This document shows, in pieces, positions 23,365-34,800 of a DNA stretch of 64,000 nucleotides. The stretch comes from Todiramphus chloris collaris (Eukaryota > Chordata > Aves > Coraciiformes > Alcedinidae). The DNA lies in NCBI GenBank assembly GCA_025345505.1, contig JANVCC010000071.1, positions 649,110-713,109 of the forward strand. The letters run 5' to 3'. The stretch's first letter is position 1. Each line of letters begins with the position of its first letter. A program made the translations under genes and the position numbers. Under the pieces are notes generated by a model. It did not search any database. It had not been told where the DNA came from and saw only the letters and a list, made by a program, of their open reading frames with translations.

Positions 23365-23641
23365 ATCATAGGCTGTTAGGGGTTGGAAGGGAGCTCTGGA
23401 GACTGAGTCCAACCCCCCTGCCCCAGCAGGGTCACCCAGGGCAGCCCACACAGGAACAGAGCCAGGGGGGTTGGAAAGGCTCCCGAGCAGGGGACTCCAC
23501 AGCCTCTCTGGGCAGCCTGGGCCAGGCTCTGGCACTCTCACAGTGAAGAAGTTTCTCCTCATGTTGAGGTGGCACTTCCTGTGTTTCAGCTTGTGAGCAT
23601 CACCTCTTGTCCTGTCCCAGGGCACCACAGACAAGAAACTG
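23365..23641 (-). mobile_element. CR1 LINE 3' fragment
   Basis: Reverse complement of the CR1 tail: atcataggctg, ggttggaagggagctctgga, gtccaacccccctgcc, cacaggaacagagcc, ctccacagcctctctgggcagcctgg, gtgaagaagtttctcctcatgttgaggtgg, cacctcttgtcctgtc. About 277 bp, moderately diverged. Confidence 0.92.
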
Positions 23642-25804
23642 GCAATGTTGATTTCAGCTGTGCCATGGTTGCTTTTGGTGCGGAGGAAAATCAAACAAAT
23701 GTCCTAGCAAAACAGCTTTTCAAAAGCAAATAGAAACCTGAGTGGTGGGTGGTCCCTGTGATTCCGTGTAAAACCAGTGCGACAGCGGTCGGGCTGACAT
23801 CACCCCGAAGGATGCTAGCGCAAGGTCTGCGGAGAGCATTCTTGTCTTTAACATAATTAACAAAATCCATTACCTGTCCTTACAGATACTGCCTCACTGA
23901 TAGCCTTGCCCACCCCAGCTAGCGCAGCTCCTCGTACGAGACTGGTGCCACTGGAGTGCAGTCTCACACTTCTGAGGAGTGGGAGACCAGAGGCAGCACC
24001 CTATAGAAGGCGGAGAGAAAAGATGTGTTAGGAAGGGCCTCTTTGACTTGGGCTTTTTTGCATGTGTCTTCAATTTGGGGCAAACAAAAGAGTCCCTTGG
24101 TAGCTCTTGTAGTCTTGTATTGTCATGTGAAGATACATGAGCAATGAAGTAAGCAAGAGGGGAGCAGTTGTGCTTGAAGAGCACAGCAGCAAGCAAAATG
24201 GATTCGGCCCATGTAATAGTAAAAGCTGAAAGCTGCTCTGAGATGTTCTGCAACTCCTCCCCCAGATGAGCTCTAACGAGAAAAATCCCTTAAAAATAAA
24301 TAGAAATAACCTTTCCCCAGGTAGTGAACAATCTTTAATGATTTGACTTATATGAAAATTATATTAAAATGAGTCTGTTTCAACCAAGGGAGAAGGTAGG
24401 CACCACTTTGTCGCTCTCCTGGCTAAGGACTGATCGGCCCCTGAAGCCCTGTTAGAGTCACCAGGGAATCCTCGCTCCTCTTGATGATTTTGTGTTCTTG
24501 GGGGAAGGACTGACCTGCGCCAAATGGGTTACCTTGGAATGAAACCGATAAAATCTGTGATGATGGAAATGATTTTAAGGAGAAAAAATATTTTGGAAGT
24601 TTAGTGGCTTTAGTAACTTGATTTGCTGGTTTTCTTGACAGAATTTAAAAGAAAGGGCCTTTGGTAAACTACTGAGCTGCCCTTTTCCTGGGTTCCAGAT
24701 CAGTGATTTCTAGAAGAAACGGAGTGGAGGTTCCAATATCCAAGCTAAGGTAGAGGGGAGAAATAGTTTGGTGGGTTCGTTTTGTTTTTCCATTTTCCTA
24801 GTAGTTTACCTTAAACCAGGTCTGTAGCGGTGGGAGGGAAAATACCTGCATCCAGCTGCCTCTCTTGAGGGGTTTTATGGATTCCTGGGGGACAGTTCAG
24901 CTCTGCTGAAGCACATCTGGGATCCTGGTGTGCAGGGCTGGCAGAAATCACTCCTTCGTATCTATATGTGGCATTTAATCCCTCGCTGTGAGACGTTGAT
25001 TCTGTCACCTCGAGTCGCTGCTGTTGCTTTGAAGATGCTTTTCCCCGGCTTGTGTCAGCTCTACGCTGCTCTTCAGACCGGTGCAGCGAGAGCTCCCCCT
25101 CCTGTCTCCAGCCCCGGCAGCCCGGGGCTGGGACGGAGGGATGGAGATGGATCGATTAGGGCCCTGGGGGGGGAAGAGGGTCGAGTAGCATCAGCCCTGG
25201 CAGTGGCTTTTGAGTCGGAAAGCAGTTCTTTGTCCGTGCTCAGTGGAGAGCCTCGGAGTACAAAGGCTGGGTTAATGGGACCAGTTGGTGCAGGGGGTGC
25301 AGTGCCCTGGTCCAGGCTCAGGAGACCTTCGGGACCCGAAGCTTTTGCAGCTCTTGCAGCCGCGTGGGGACCCGAGGAAGGCAGAGAGCTGGGGCAGGCG
25401 CGCTGCGCTCGGCGAAGGGGAGCCCGTGGCCTCGTAGCCGTGGGGGCTCTGCTCTCGGGGCTGCGGGGAGGATGGTGAAGGTCCGGGGCGGGAGCCGGGG
25501 CCTGGCGCCGGGCGGGCAGCGCACCTGGGACCGGGCGGGGCCGAGAGGCGGGGGTGCGGGGCCCGGCCCCCTCCCCGGTGCACGCTGTCGGGAGCCGCAG
25601 ACAAAGAGCCGGGGCCGGGGCCGAGCGGGCACCGGGGCCAGGAGGGGGCGGCCCGGGGGCGGGGACGCGGCGGGGGCGGCGGCCAGAGAGAGGCACCGGG
25701 GAGCCGAGCCCGGCGGCGCGGAGCTCGGGCTGCGCTCGCCCGAACAAAAGGCGGCTGCTGCTGCTGCCCGCGGAGAGCACGGGGCCCTGCCGCTGCCGAG
25801 CACC

Positions 25805-25887
25805 ATGCCCCGCAGGGAGCCCGGCTGCGCATGGGGGGTCCTGCTGACCCTCTGCAGCCTGAGCGCAGCCCAGCCCCGGGACAGGCA
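25805..25887 (+). CDS. CPAMD8: CPAMD8 exon 1 (signal peptide)
   Basis: Residues 1-27. ATG in a good Kozak context (caccATGc); donor ca|gtaagt. [23 protein letters not shown] has a basic n-region, a hydrophobic core and a likely cleavage after SAA (about residue 22). No alternative ATG in frame upstream. Confidence 0.9.
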
Positions 25888-28800
25888 GTAAGTACCGGGC
25901 GGGTCGCGCATCCTGCGCCGCGTTGGGACCCTCCCCGCGAAGAGTGGCGGGTGGGGGGACGCGGGACGCGGACCCCTCTGCTCTGCGAGGGGCTCCCGGG
26001 GTGGCTGCGGCAGCCGCTTGACAAAGCTCTGCGAGCGGTGCCCCCGCGGGCCGGGGCCGGGGCCGGGGTCGGGGCGAGCAGCGCCGCTTCCCGAGCCGAG
26101 CCGCACGTTTGTCCGAGCCGGTGCTAAAGCGCACGGCGCAGGGAAGGGCAGGGAAAAAGGAAACTCTCCGTAGAAATACCTGGCTCCAGCTCCTCCGGCG
26201 AGCGGCTGCCCAGCTTTTATCTGCAAAGAATTATTTAAGGAATCCGGGGTGTTGCGCGGGCACTGCTGTTGTGCTTGGGGTGTTGAAGGTAACGGCGGTT
26301 GCTCCCGAGGAGCGAGTGAAGCGTCCTTGTGGGGCACATCACCCGGGCAGAAACGTTTCCCTGCGGGGAAAGGTCTCTGGCTTTTAGAAGCTGAATCCAC
26401 AGCTCGTTCCAGTGTGTTTAGGTTAACTTTGATTAAGGCTTGCTTTGTTCTTTATCCCTAGTTTGTTGTAGCCCATCAGCACTGTGAGCAGCTGCATTAA
26501 CCAAGTGCCGCAGAGAACTTATTTTCACTTACTAGAAAGTATTTCACGTCCGGCCGAGTTTTGGTGTAACCTGACAGAGCTGTTGGGCAAATGCGCTTAA
26601 AGCATCTGTCCCGTCGCTGTCAAGTTAACTGTTTAATTGGGAAGTTAAATGTTTAGTAATCAAATGCCACTTGCTGAGTGATTTAAGTAGAGGTATAAAT
26701 GGACTGACCCTTCGGAAAGAGTCGCCGCAGTTTCGAACAATGTGAATACATGTGCTTCACATATGGCTCGGGAGCACGGTGCCTGTGTGACAGTTTGAAT
26801 CTAATCATTTCATACTGGATGCAGATGGTGCTCCCTTCCCTCTGCAACTGGATCAGCTATGTCTGTCTTACCAAGAATTTGCAGGCTAAGTAGTAACTTT
26901 TTATTGTTATTTATTATTGTTCTGATGAATTTTCAAACCTGGCAACCATAAGGTTTTGAATCTGCAAGTACCCCGTGCAATTCAACTCAAATGCCACAGA
27001 GATCTGAACTTCCTTTGGGGGTAATGGGATCTCCATGGCAATGAGGCCTGCTGAGAGAGAAACATGGGGTTGGAATTTGATAAAAGATGACTTGGGGGCT
27101 GTAAAACACCATCATCCTCATCCCGAAGTGATAATTAATCATGAACTAAAGCAGCCCCATTCATGAACTGTAGAAAGGCATGGGCTGAGAAATTAGGCTT
27201 AAAGAGTCATGTGAGGAATTGCCTCATTGTAAAAAAATCCTTTGGAGTAGGGGAGGAAAAAAAAAAACCCAAACCCAGAAAGGTGTGTCATGAAGAGAAT
27301 ATAAATGTGTTGCTTACAGCCCAACGCATCAAACTGCTCAGAGCCTGGAACGCTTTCAGTTGACAAGTTCATGGCACGGTGCCATTCAGCACAGAGGAGC
27401 GGTGCAGATTCCATTCAGAAACACAAGGATCGTAGTATATATGGGAGGTCGTTTAGGGTGGCTCTAACACTGTGTGTGTGCCTGATAAAATTATTCCTTT
27501 TTGCTGGGGTTTTTAAACTTGCAGGGTATAATTCTTTTCAACAAAAAAAGCGGGAGCAGAACTGAGAATCTGAGCCCAAGCTCTCAACTGCAGTTTCTGA
27601 GCTGCTTTTGTATAAATTGGAGGTTTAGCTGTGTTACATGGATGCAAGTCTGACGTTTAGAAAGCGCTGAGTATCTTCTTTATTTTGTACATCAAACTGA
27701 ACTATGAAAATGGAGCCATGAAAAATAATTGAGGCAAAAAATGTCAGGCGTCTCTGAACCGTTTCGAAACAAAGCATTTTCTACAAAACTCTGCTGGAGG
27801 TTCATGTCCTTCCTCATTCTTTCATGAATTTCAGCTTTTTTATGATTAGCTAGCTGTGTCTTGAATAAATTTATATACATAATACATGCAATAAACATCA
27901 GTATTGCTGTCTTTATTTGAATACTAAGGGTCTGTGAAGCCCCTTAGGCTCTGTTCTTTTCTTTGTGCATTCTGTGTTCGTGTTATGCGTATCAGATAAA
28001 GGCCTAGGCTGCTGGTGCTCAAAAACATGACCCTATGGGGCAAATCTATTACAGAATAATCTGTTCTTTTCCTTTTGCTTATACATAAAGTGGCTTATGA
28101 ATAAAGATCACACTCCTGTTGCTGTTCTTGACCATCTACTTCCAATTCTGCTCCTTAGGGGCTATTTGATTGCGGCACCTTCTGTTTTCCGATCTGGAGT
28201 GGAGGAGGCTGTAAGTGTAACTATCTTTAACTCTGTCAAGGAGACAACAGTCCAGATTCAGTTAGTAGTCAAAGGAGAAACTGTGTCACGAGGCCACGGC
28301 ACAGTTCTGGGTAAGTTCCTGTGATTCTGCACTTGAGAACGAGTTCCTGAGTAGAGGTGCTGTGGGAGCACATCAGTATCTCGTAGAGAATTGCTTTAGG
28401 TGGAAATGGAACTGGAACCAAACTAGTATTTAATTCACTGAGTACTGCTAATTGTCCTCAGTTGATTGTGCTGCTGTGGTTTTGGCGTATGTGATCTCTG
28501 CTATCCAAGGGTGATAATTCTGGAACACCGAGACATACAGGGGCCGTAGATAATTCGTATTCAAGAGTTCTGTAGTGAACATCTTTCCTTTTGAAACATG
28601 AATGTTTGACACTGGGGAGCTGAAGGAGGACTAAGATAAGTTCACTTTAAAGAAATACATAAAACTTGCATAAATGTCGTCATTTGATTTTCTACTCTTA
28701 TTTTATAAATGAGTGCTGGAAATACAGTCCTCCTATCTTCAGGACTGAGTATTGCTTAGAGAGGTGGTAGTATTTGTGCCACTGGATAAGGCCTTAAATC

Positions 28801-31800
28801 CAAGATAGATACCTCTGTCCTGTGGGTAAAGACAAAAGTGTTTTGGTTACGTCCAACTTAATCCTGAATTAATTTGTTAGTGCAAATGAAGTCCAGTAGC
28901 ACTGTTCTACTACTGCTAGTAGTGGTGTAAGCTGTAATGTGTACACGACTCGGGCAATCAGGCTCTTTAACCATCATGTTTTAAACCCTCTGTGTGTAAA
29001 AACTGGGAATTATATAAAAGCCATTTCCTTTCTTGGAATAGATTGTCTCTGGTTTTATCCTCCGCTTGTTGTCTTCAAAATTGGCTGACAATTGCTAAGT
29101 AACTCAAAGGGAGTGATGCTTACACATGTGGGCAACACATGCGAAAGGCAAATCTTAGATATGGCTGCATCCAGCAATCGAAAGAGGTTCTCGGAGTGTT
29201 TGTTTTGAGAATTATTCAAGTCCTGAAAGAGGCCAGGTCTCTTTTACAGCAAATTACTTCTGAAGCATGGGATGCCCTGTGCTGAAACCTCACCCTGGTG
29301 GTACTCTCTCACCATAGGGCAGCTGCAGTTTACTGTGGGCAAAAATGGTAAATTAATGTAGACCAAGTTTATTTTGGAGAACTCTGCTAGGTCCAACTTG
29401 CTCACCCTGCAGACTGTTTTATGCAGTGCAGGAAAATGAATTCAGGTGCAACCACAGTGAAGGGTTATTGCAGTGAGCAGCTCTGTGACGTGGGGCCTCC
29501 TTTCACTCGACCGCGATCGTCTAAAACGTTAGTACCTTAGCTCGAGAAGAATAACTCTCTCTCTCTGTCTCTCTCTTTTTAGATAAAGGAACAATTAAAC
29601 TGAAGGTGAGTGTCAATTATTTTAAGAGGTTTTTGGTGAAAACATGAGGGACTTGCCTTCAACCACATCCCACATTGCTCTCTGAGCAGCTGCAACACAA
29701 GTACAGGTTGCACTCTGGTGCTCTCACTAAGGACTAAGCAACCTCAGCTTAGTTTTAGCTGTTGGTTTGATTTTTTGGTTTTTTTCCTGTATTGGTAGAG
29801 CCATGCCTTTGTAGCCTGGCTGATTTCCCCATGTAACACACCTTCCTGAGTGGGACCTGCACACGTAGATCAAATAGCACTTTGCTTGAGTGATAAAGAA
29901 AGAATAGAAGAGAACTTCCTGCCGTGTTTTTAGCATGACTTTGCTTCCTTTGAAGTTATACACTGTAAAAGATTGAGTATGTTCTTCATTTTCTTTTTAT
30001 TACTAACACGTAGTTACACTGACCAGCAGCAGGTGGCTTCTCTTTGCTCACTTCACTGTCAGTTATATTCCCCAGAAAACAAAGAAAGCTTTTTCTGTCT
30101 CTTCCTCACATCATGGTCTGTTTTCTAGGTGCCTTCAGGACTTCGTGGACAAGCACATCTAAAAGTCTGGGGCAACCGGCACCTGGCGGAGGAAGGCTAC
30201 ATTTTTCACAACTATACCACAGTGACCGTTGACAGCAAAGGGTCGTCAGTGTTCATCCAGACAGATAAACCTGTCTATAAACCCAAGCAGAAAGGTAAAG
30301 TGCCCTTGGAGAACTTGCCGACTACTTTGTTTTTTTCAAGGGTGGATTCTAGGATGAGAGATGCTGTTCAGGGTCAGCTGTCATGACTAATGAACTTCCT
30401 CTTTTTCCTTTTTTTTTTCTTTTCTTTTTTTTTTTTTTTTTTAGTGTTGATAAACCTCTTTATGGTGACTTCTGACCTGAGACCAGTCAATGACAGGGTA
30501 AAGAAAACTGTTTCCTTTCACACTGTAAAATATGATGGAATACTTGGCAACCTGTATTCTATTCTAATGTGCATTTCTGCAGAAATAAAATAGGATTTTT
30601 TAAACTTGTTTAGCCATATCTTGTGATTGCTGGCTGTTATTTACCGTTGAGTTGTTGTTGGAGAATACCCACTTTTGTAGTGCTAGCAAATACGATGTAG
30701 CTTAGGAATTTTTCAGTCTTGTACTCTATTTAGGTAATGCACAGATATGCAAAATACTGCTTTTCCAGTTAGATGTGTGAATGAAATGTACGTTTCTCAG
30801 GCTACTTTTACCAAAGAGATGTTTAAACCTCCCCTCATGTCAACTCAGCTGTTCATCACGAGAAGCAGAAAAGTACCTCTGTTTCATAAAGCCTCTCTTT
30901 CTTCTTTTCTTTTCTTTCAGATTGAAGCTTACGTGGTGGTGAGTATCTGTCTGCCAGTCATCTAGCATGTATACTGTAGAGGCACAAGCTTCTTGTAGCC
31001 TTAAGAGGAACAAGTCACACGTCTGTGCCTTTTCAAGTCCATTACGGCCATTCCCAACTGTAACCTATGCAATTACTTTTGTCCCCGTGTCTTTAACTAT
31101 TCTTTGCATCTTGCTTTTTTTGTCGTCACCAACAAATCTACTTGTTTTCTACTTCAGTTTCAGAAATCCATTCCCATTTTTCAGCCTGAGAAGAATTGGC
31201 TAGATTCACTGGGGTTTCTAAATGTGACAGTCCCACTCAATTTCTCCCTTCTTTCCAATGCAGACACCCTCCTATCCTTCATCTGGCTGGGCTGATATAG
31301 CAGGGCCCATCTCATCTCTGCACCCAAACATTATGATAGTGGACAATAGAAATTCATGGCAAGGAAAGGGTGCTCCTGTCTTCTTCCTTATGAGGTGAAT
31401 GAGAGGTTCCTTCTGTGTCTAGTCTTTTTTTTGTCTTTTTTAAATTTATTTTTAGAAAAACCATGTGTTTTCTTTAGCTGTCAGCAAGCAGAAGAATTCA
31501 CCCTCTTCTTGTTTGCATTCCGTCACAGATTTAATGCTGACAAACACAGCAGGATTGATTTCATCTGACTTTGTCATCTAGAAATTGCCTTGCTAGTTGT
31601 TCAGCTCCCTTTATGAATAGAAAGAAAGCGTTTCCAGAGGCCAGTTCACCCTGTCCAAAATAGGTGTCTTAAGAGAGGTGGAAGATCTGCTGCTTGACAG
31701 TGCGTGCTGGCGTGCGCTGGGCATAGAAACAGAGTCCTTTAATGAGTCCTGAGTTTTAGAAAGCAAATGTTCCCTGGTAAAGTATCTTCAGAAAAAAATT

Positions 31801-34800
31801 GACAGCTGTTAGTTACATTTGAGCTGTTAGTGAAGTGTGTGTATTACAAAATGACCTTCTTTATTGCAAACTGAGTTAAATATATCTGTGATATTCATGT
31901 TCACTGTGATGTTTCTCATTCCTAAACCACTCTGCAGGATCCTCGGGGGTCTCGTATGATAGAGTGGAGCAATTTGAAGCCTTTTTGTTGTGGTAGGTGT
32001 CAGATTATTATTTTCTCAGTGCACGGGGTTTTTTGCCTTTTATTTCTGCTTGTACTGAGCTGTGTTCGATAAGCCTTGACAAGAGCTGATGGTGACACAG
32101 AGTTCACAGCATGTTGTTTTCTTTCTCAGGTATTGTGAATATGACTTTTCCTTTGTCTGATCAGCCAGTGTTTGGTGAATGGCTCATCTTTGCTGAAATG
32201 CAGGGGCACACGTACAATAAATCCTTTGAAGTTCAGAAATACGGTGAGTTGTGGCCAAAAAACTTTAAACATTAGCTACACTGCCCTCATCTGACCATCA
32301 GCTGCGATCTTCTCGGAGCTGTGTGTGCTTTTCCTATAATCTGGACAAGAAGATCTTCTCAAAAAGATTTTTTTTGTTGTGTTTCTTTTCACTGTAGTAC
32401 TACCAAAGTTTGAGTTGCTGATTGACCCCCCTCGCTACATCCGCGACCTTTCACTGTGTGAGAAAGGAACTGTTCATGCCAGGTAAGAACCTGTTCCAAA
32501 TAGTTTCACTGCTGTGGATTGTAGTGTAGTTACTGGAGCTTGGATCTCATCTTCACCAGGCCTTCCAGATGATTTTTGGTCATCACCAGAAGCTTCCCTA
32601 TGTGGGAGTTTTCATAAAACATGTTAACGAGCTGGAAAACCTTCTATGGTGTTTTTTCTGTTTTCTGAACATGCAGAAGGAATCATCAAGGAAAGAGAAA
32701 ACATCTGGAAGTTATTCATTATCTTCTTTCCATTTCAGATACACGTTTGGAAAACCAGTGACAGGGAAGTTAATTGTCAATATGACTATAAACGGAGTAG
32801 GGTACTACAGGCATGAAATGGGACACCCTGTCCTCAAGACCACCCAGGTGAGGAGACTATTGAGCCAGCTGCCATAAAATGCCCGTTCTGTACTCTGGTG
32901 TTAATGCCACAGCTCTGTTTTATGTTGCTGTTGGAAGATTAGAAAATAAATGAGTAACTGGGTCCAGCATAATAAAAATATGACACTTTTACGTGGTATT
33001 TTTATCACGTGGGGGGATGTGAGTTTGTTGGCACAGTATTAATTTGGTTTTAGAGCAGATGGGGCTGAGGGGGAATGTGAGAACGAGGGACTGTGACAGA
33101 GCTAGTTCAGACTATGGATAAGGGAGGAAAATTAAACTTGCTTTATTTCCTCCTCCTTTCACCCAGTCCACATTTAATTCCCTCCACTCCACGTACTTTA
33201 AAAATACTGCTGCAAACTGCTGTCAAGTGCCTACGCTTTAGATTGGGTTTCTAGACCCTTTCTGAATGTGAATGCCAGCTTAGGTTTCCATTTCCCCCAC
33301 ACCCTTCACAGATTGATGGCTCTGCTGTTTTCGACGTGTGTGTGAAGGACATGATGCCCGCCGACGTTCCGGAGCATTTCCGGGGCACAGTCAATATCTG
33401 GGCCACAGTGATCAGCTCTGATGGGAGCAAACAGGTTACGTTCGACGACTCGACGCCTGTTCAGAAACAGCTGATTGACATCAAGTACTCCAAAGATACC
33501 AGAAAACAGTTCAAACCTGGACTGCCTTACAAAGGAAAGGTAAGATTAGAAGCAGACACACTGACCTGTGGCTGATAGAAGGTTCTACTGACCTGAGCCC
33601 AGCATCTTACACCATGTTCTGGTGTGTTTTTCCTGTCTGCTGTTTCTGGCATTGACTGGAATAGCCTAAAAATGTAAAACCTTTTGTTCTATAAATGAAA
33701 CACTGTGCAGGTGGAAGTCACTTACCCTGATGGAAGTCCAGCTGACAGAGTCACTATCCGAATTAAAGCTGAACTCACACCAAAGGACAACGTTTATACA
33801 AGTGAGCTGGTATCAAGGAATGGCCTGGTGGAGTTTGAAATCCCCTCCATCCCTACAGCTGCCCAGTATGTCTGGCTGGAGGTGGGTGAAAGCTCTTTAT
33901 AGGATTAACAGGCTTTAATGTAACTAATCTTGTCAAACCTGCACTTCATAAATCAGTGCTATAAGCAGGAAATCAGTGCCTTTTAGCTTCAACTTCTTGA
34001 TTTAAATGCAGCAAACACTTGGTTTGTTTCTTGCTGCCAATAGAGCTGATGTTGATAATGATTGAGAAAAGATGCTTCTTCAAATGCACCTTAGCATAGT
34101 AGTGAGGGTCCAATATTTGTAGAGTTCTGTTCCTATGTGAAGATGACAAGAGACGAACAGCTAGAAAGTATAAATGGGGAGATGGGGATATAGTGTAAGA
34201 AGAGAGTACGAATCAAGCTTTCTACATATGCATAACATTCAGGTGTGACTTTTGTTTAAGACCAAAGTGACAGCGATTGATGGGAAACCATCTGGAGATC
34301 AGTATCTGCCAAACTACTTGTCTATCAGTAGCTGGTACTCACCCAGCAAGTGCCACATCCAGCTCCAGGCACCAGATAAACCTTTCCAGGTATGTTGGCT
34401 TCATATTCCATCATGGCAACAACAGTGGTTCTTGACTTAAAGTACTTTGTTCTAATTAAATATTTCTAGACGTTTCTGTTCTGGGGATCCTGGCCTGTTA
34501 TTGTTCTCACCACAAAGGCTGAAGTAGCTGCACGGCAGCCACCAAATAGTTGTTCGCTAGAACTTGCAGTTTAAATCTCAGCTGGATCTGTTTAGTCTTC
34601 CAGTACTGAACTATGAACATAGGTGTCTTTTGTAGATTTTGTAGGAGCCTCTCATATAAGGACTCTCATGCAGTCCTTCTACAAAAGTTGTTGTGATCCC
34701 TCCCCTAAAGGAAAGGTCTGATGTAACCCTGATTCTTGCTGCATGTTGTTTTACCGAGCCTTGTTCAGGGTTTGTTTTCTACCCAAGAAGATGCTCCAAG

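Larger units (their letters stand above)
18125..25300. other. Intergenic region between HAUS8 and CPAMD8
   Basis: About 7 kb with no frame showing coding character or conserved motifs. It contains a CR1 fragment (23365-23641), a short GCAA run (19604-19621), poly-T at 21597-21614 and an 11-C run at 22161-22171. I see no RNA gene. The final 300 bases grade into the CPAMD8 CpG island. Confidence 0.7.
25310..26160. promoter_or_regulatory. CPAMD8: CpG island and promoter of CPAMD8
   Basis: CpG-dense block covering the signal-peptide exon. No TATA box. Several GC boxes (gggggcgg, gggggcgggg) lie at 25643-25680 and a (GCTGCT)n run at 25750-25766. The transcription start cannot be fixed. Open frames of up to 360 codons on the minus strand here are GC artefacts. 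Confidence 0.75.

Noticed and set aside
25400-25805. In-frame extension of CPAMD8 upstream of the ATG at 25805
   Set aside because: The upstream sequence does not give a better signal peptide, and the chosen ATG has a strong Kozak context and a proper n-region/h-region.
25073-26400. Three overlapping minus-strand open frames of 250-360 codons
   Set aside because: They lie in the CPAMD8 CpG island, are low-complexity Pro/Arg/Ala/Gly, overlap each other in different frames and overlap the true first exon. Stop codons are simply rare in such GC-rich DNA.
27241-27262. A-runs such as this one as retrocopy poly(A) tails
   Set aside because: No mRNA-like sequence or target-site duplication flanks them.
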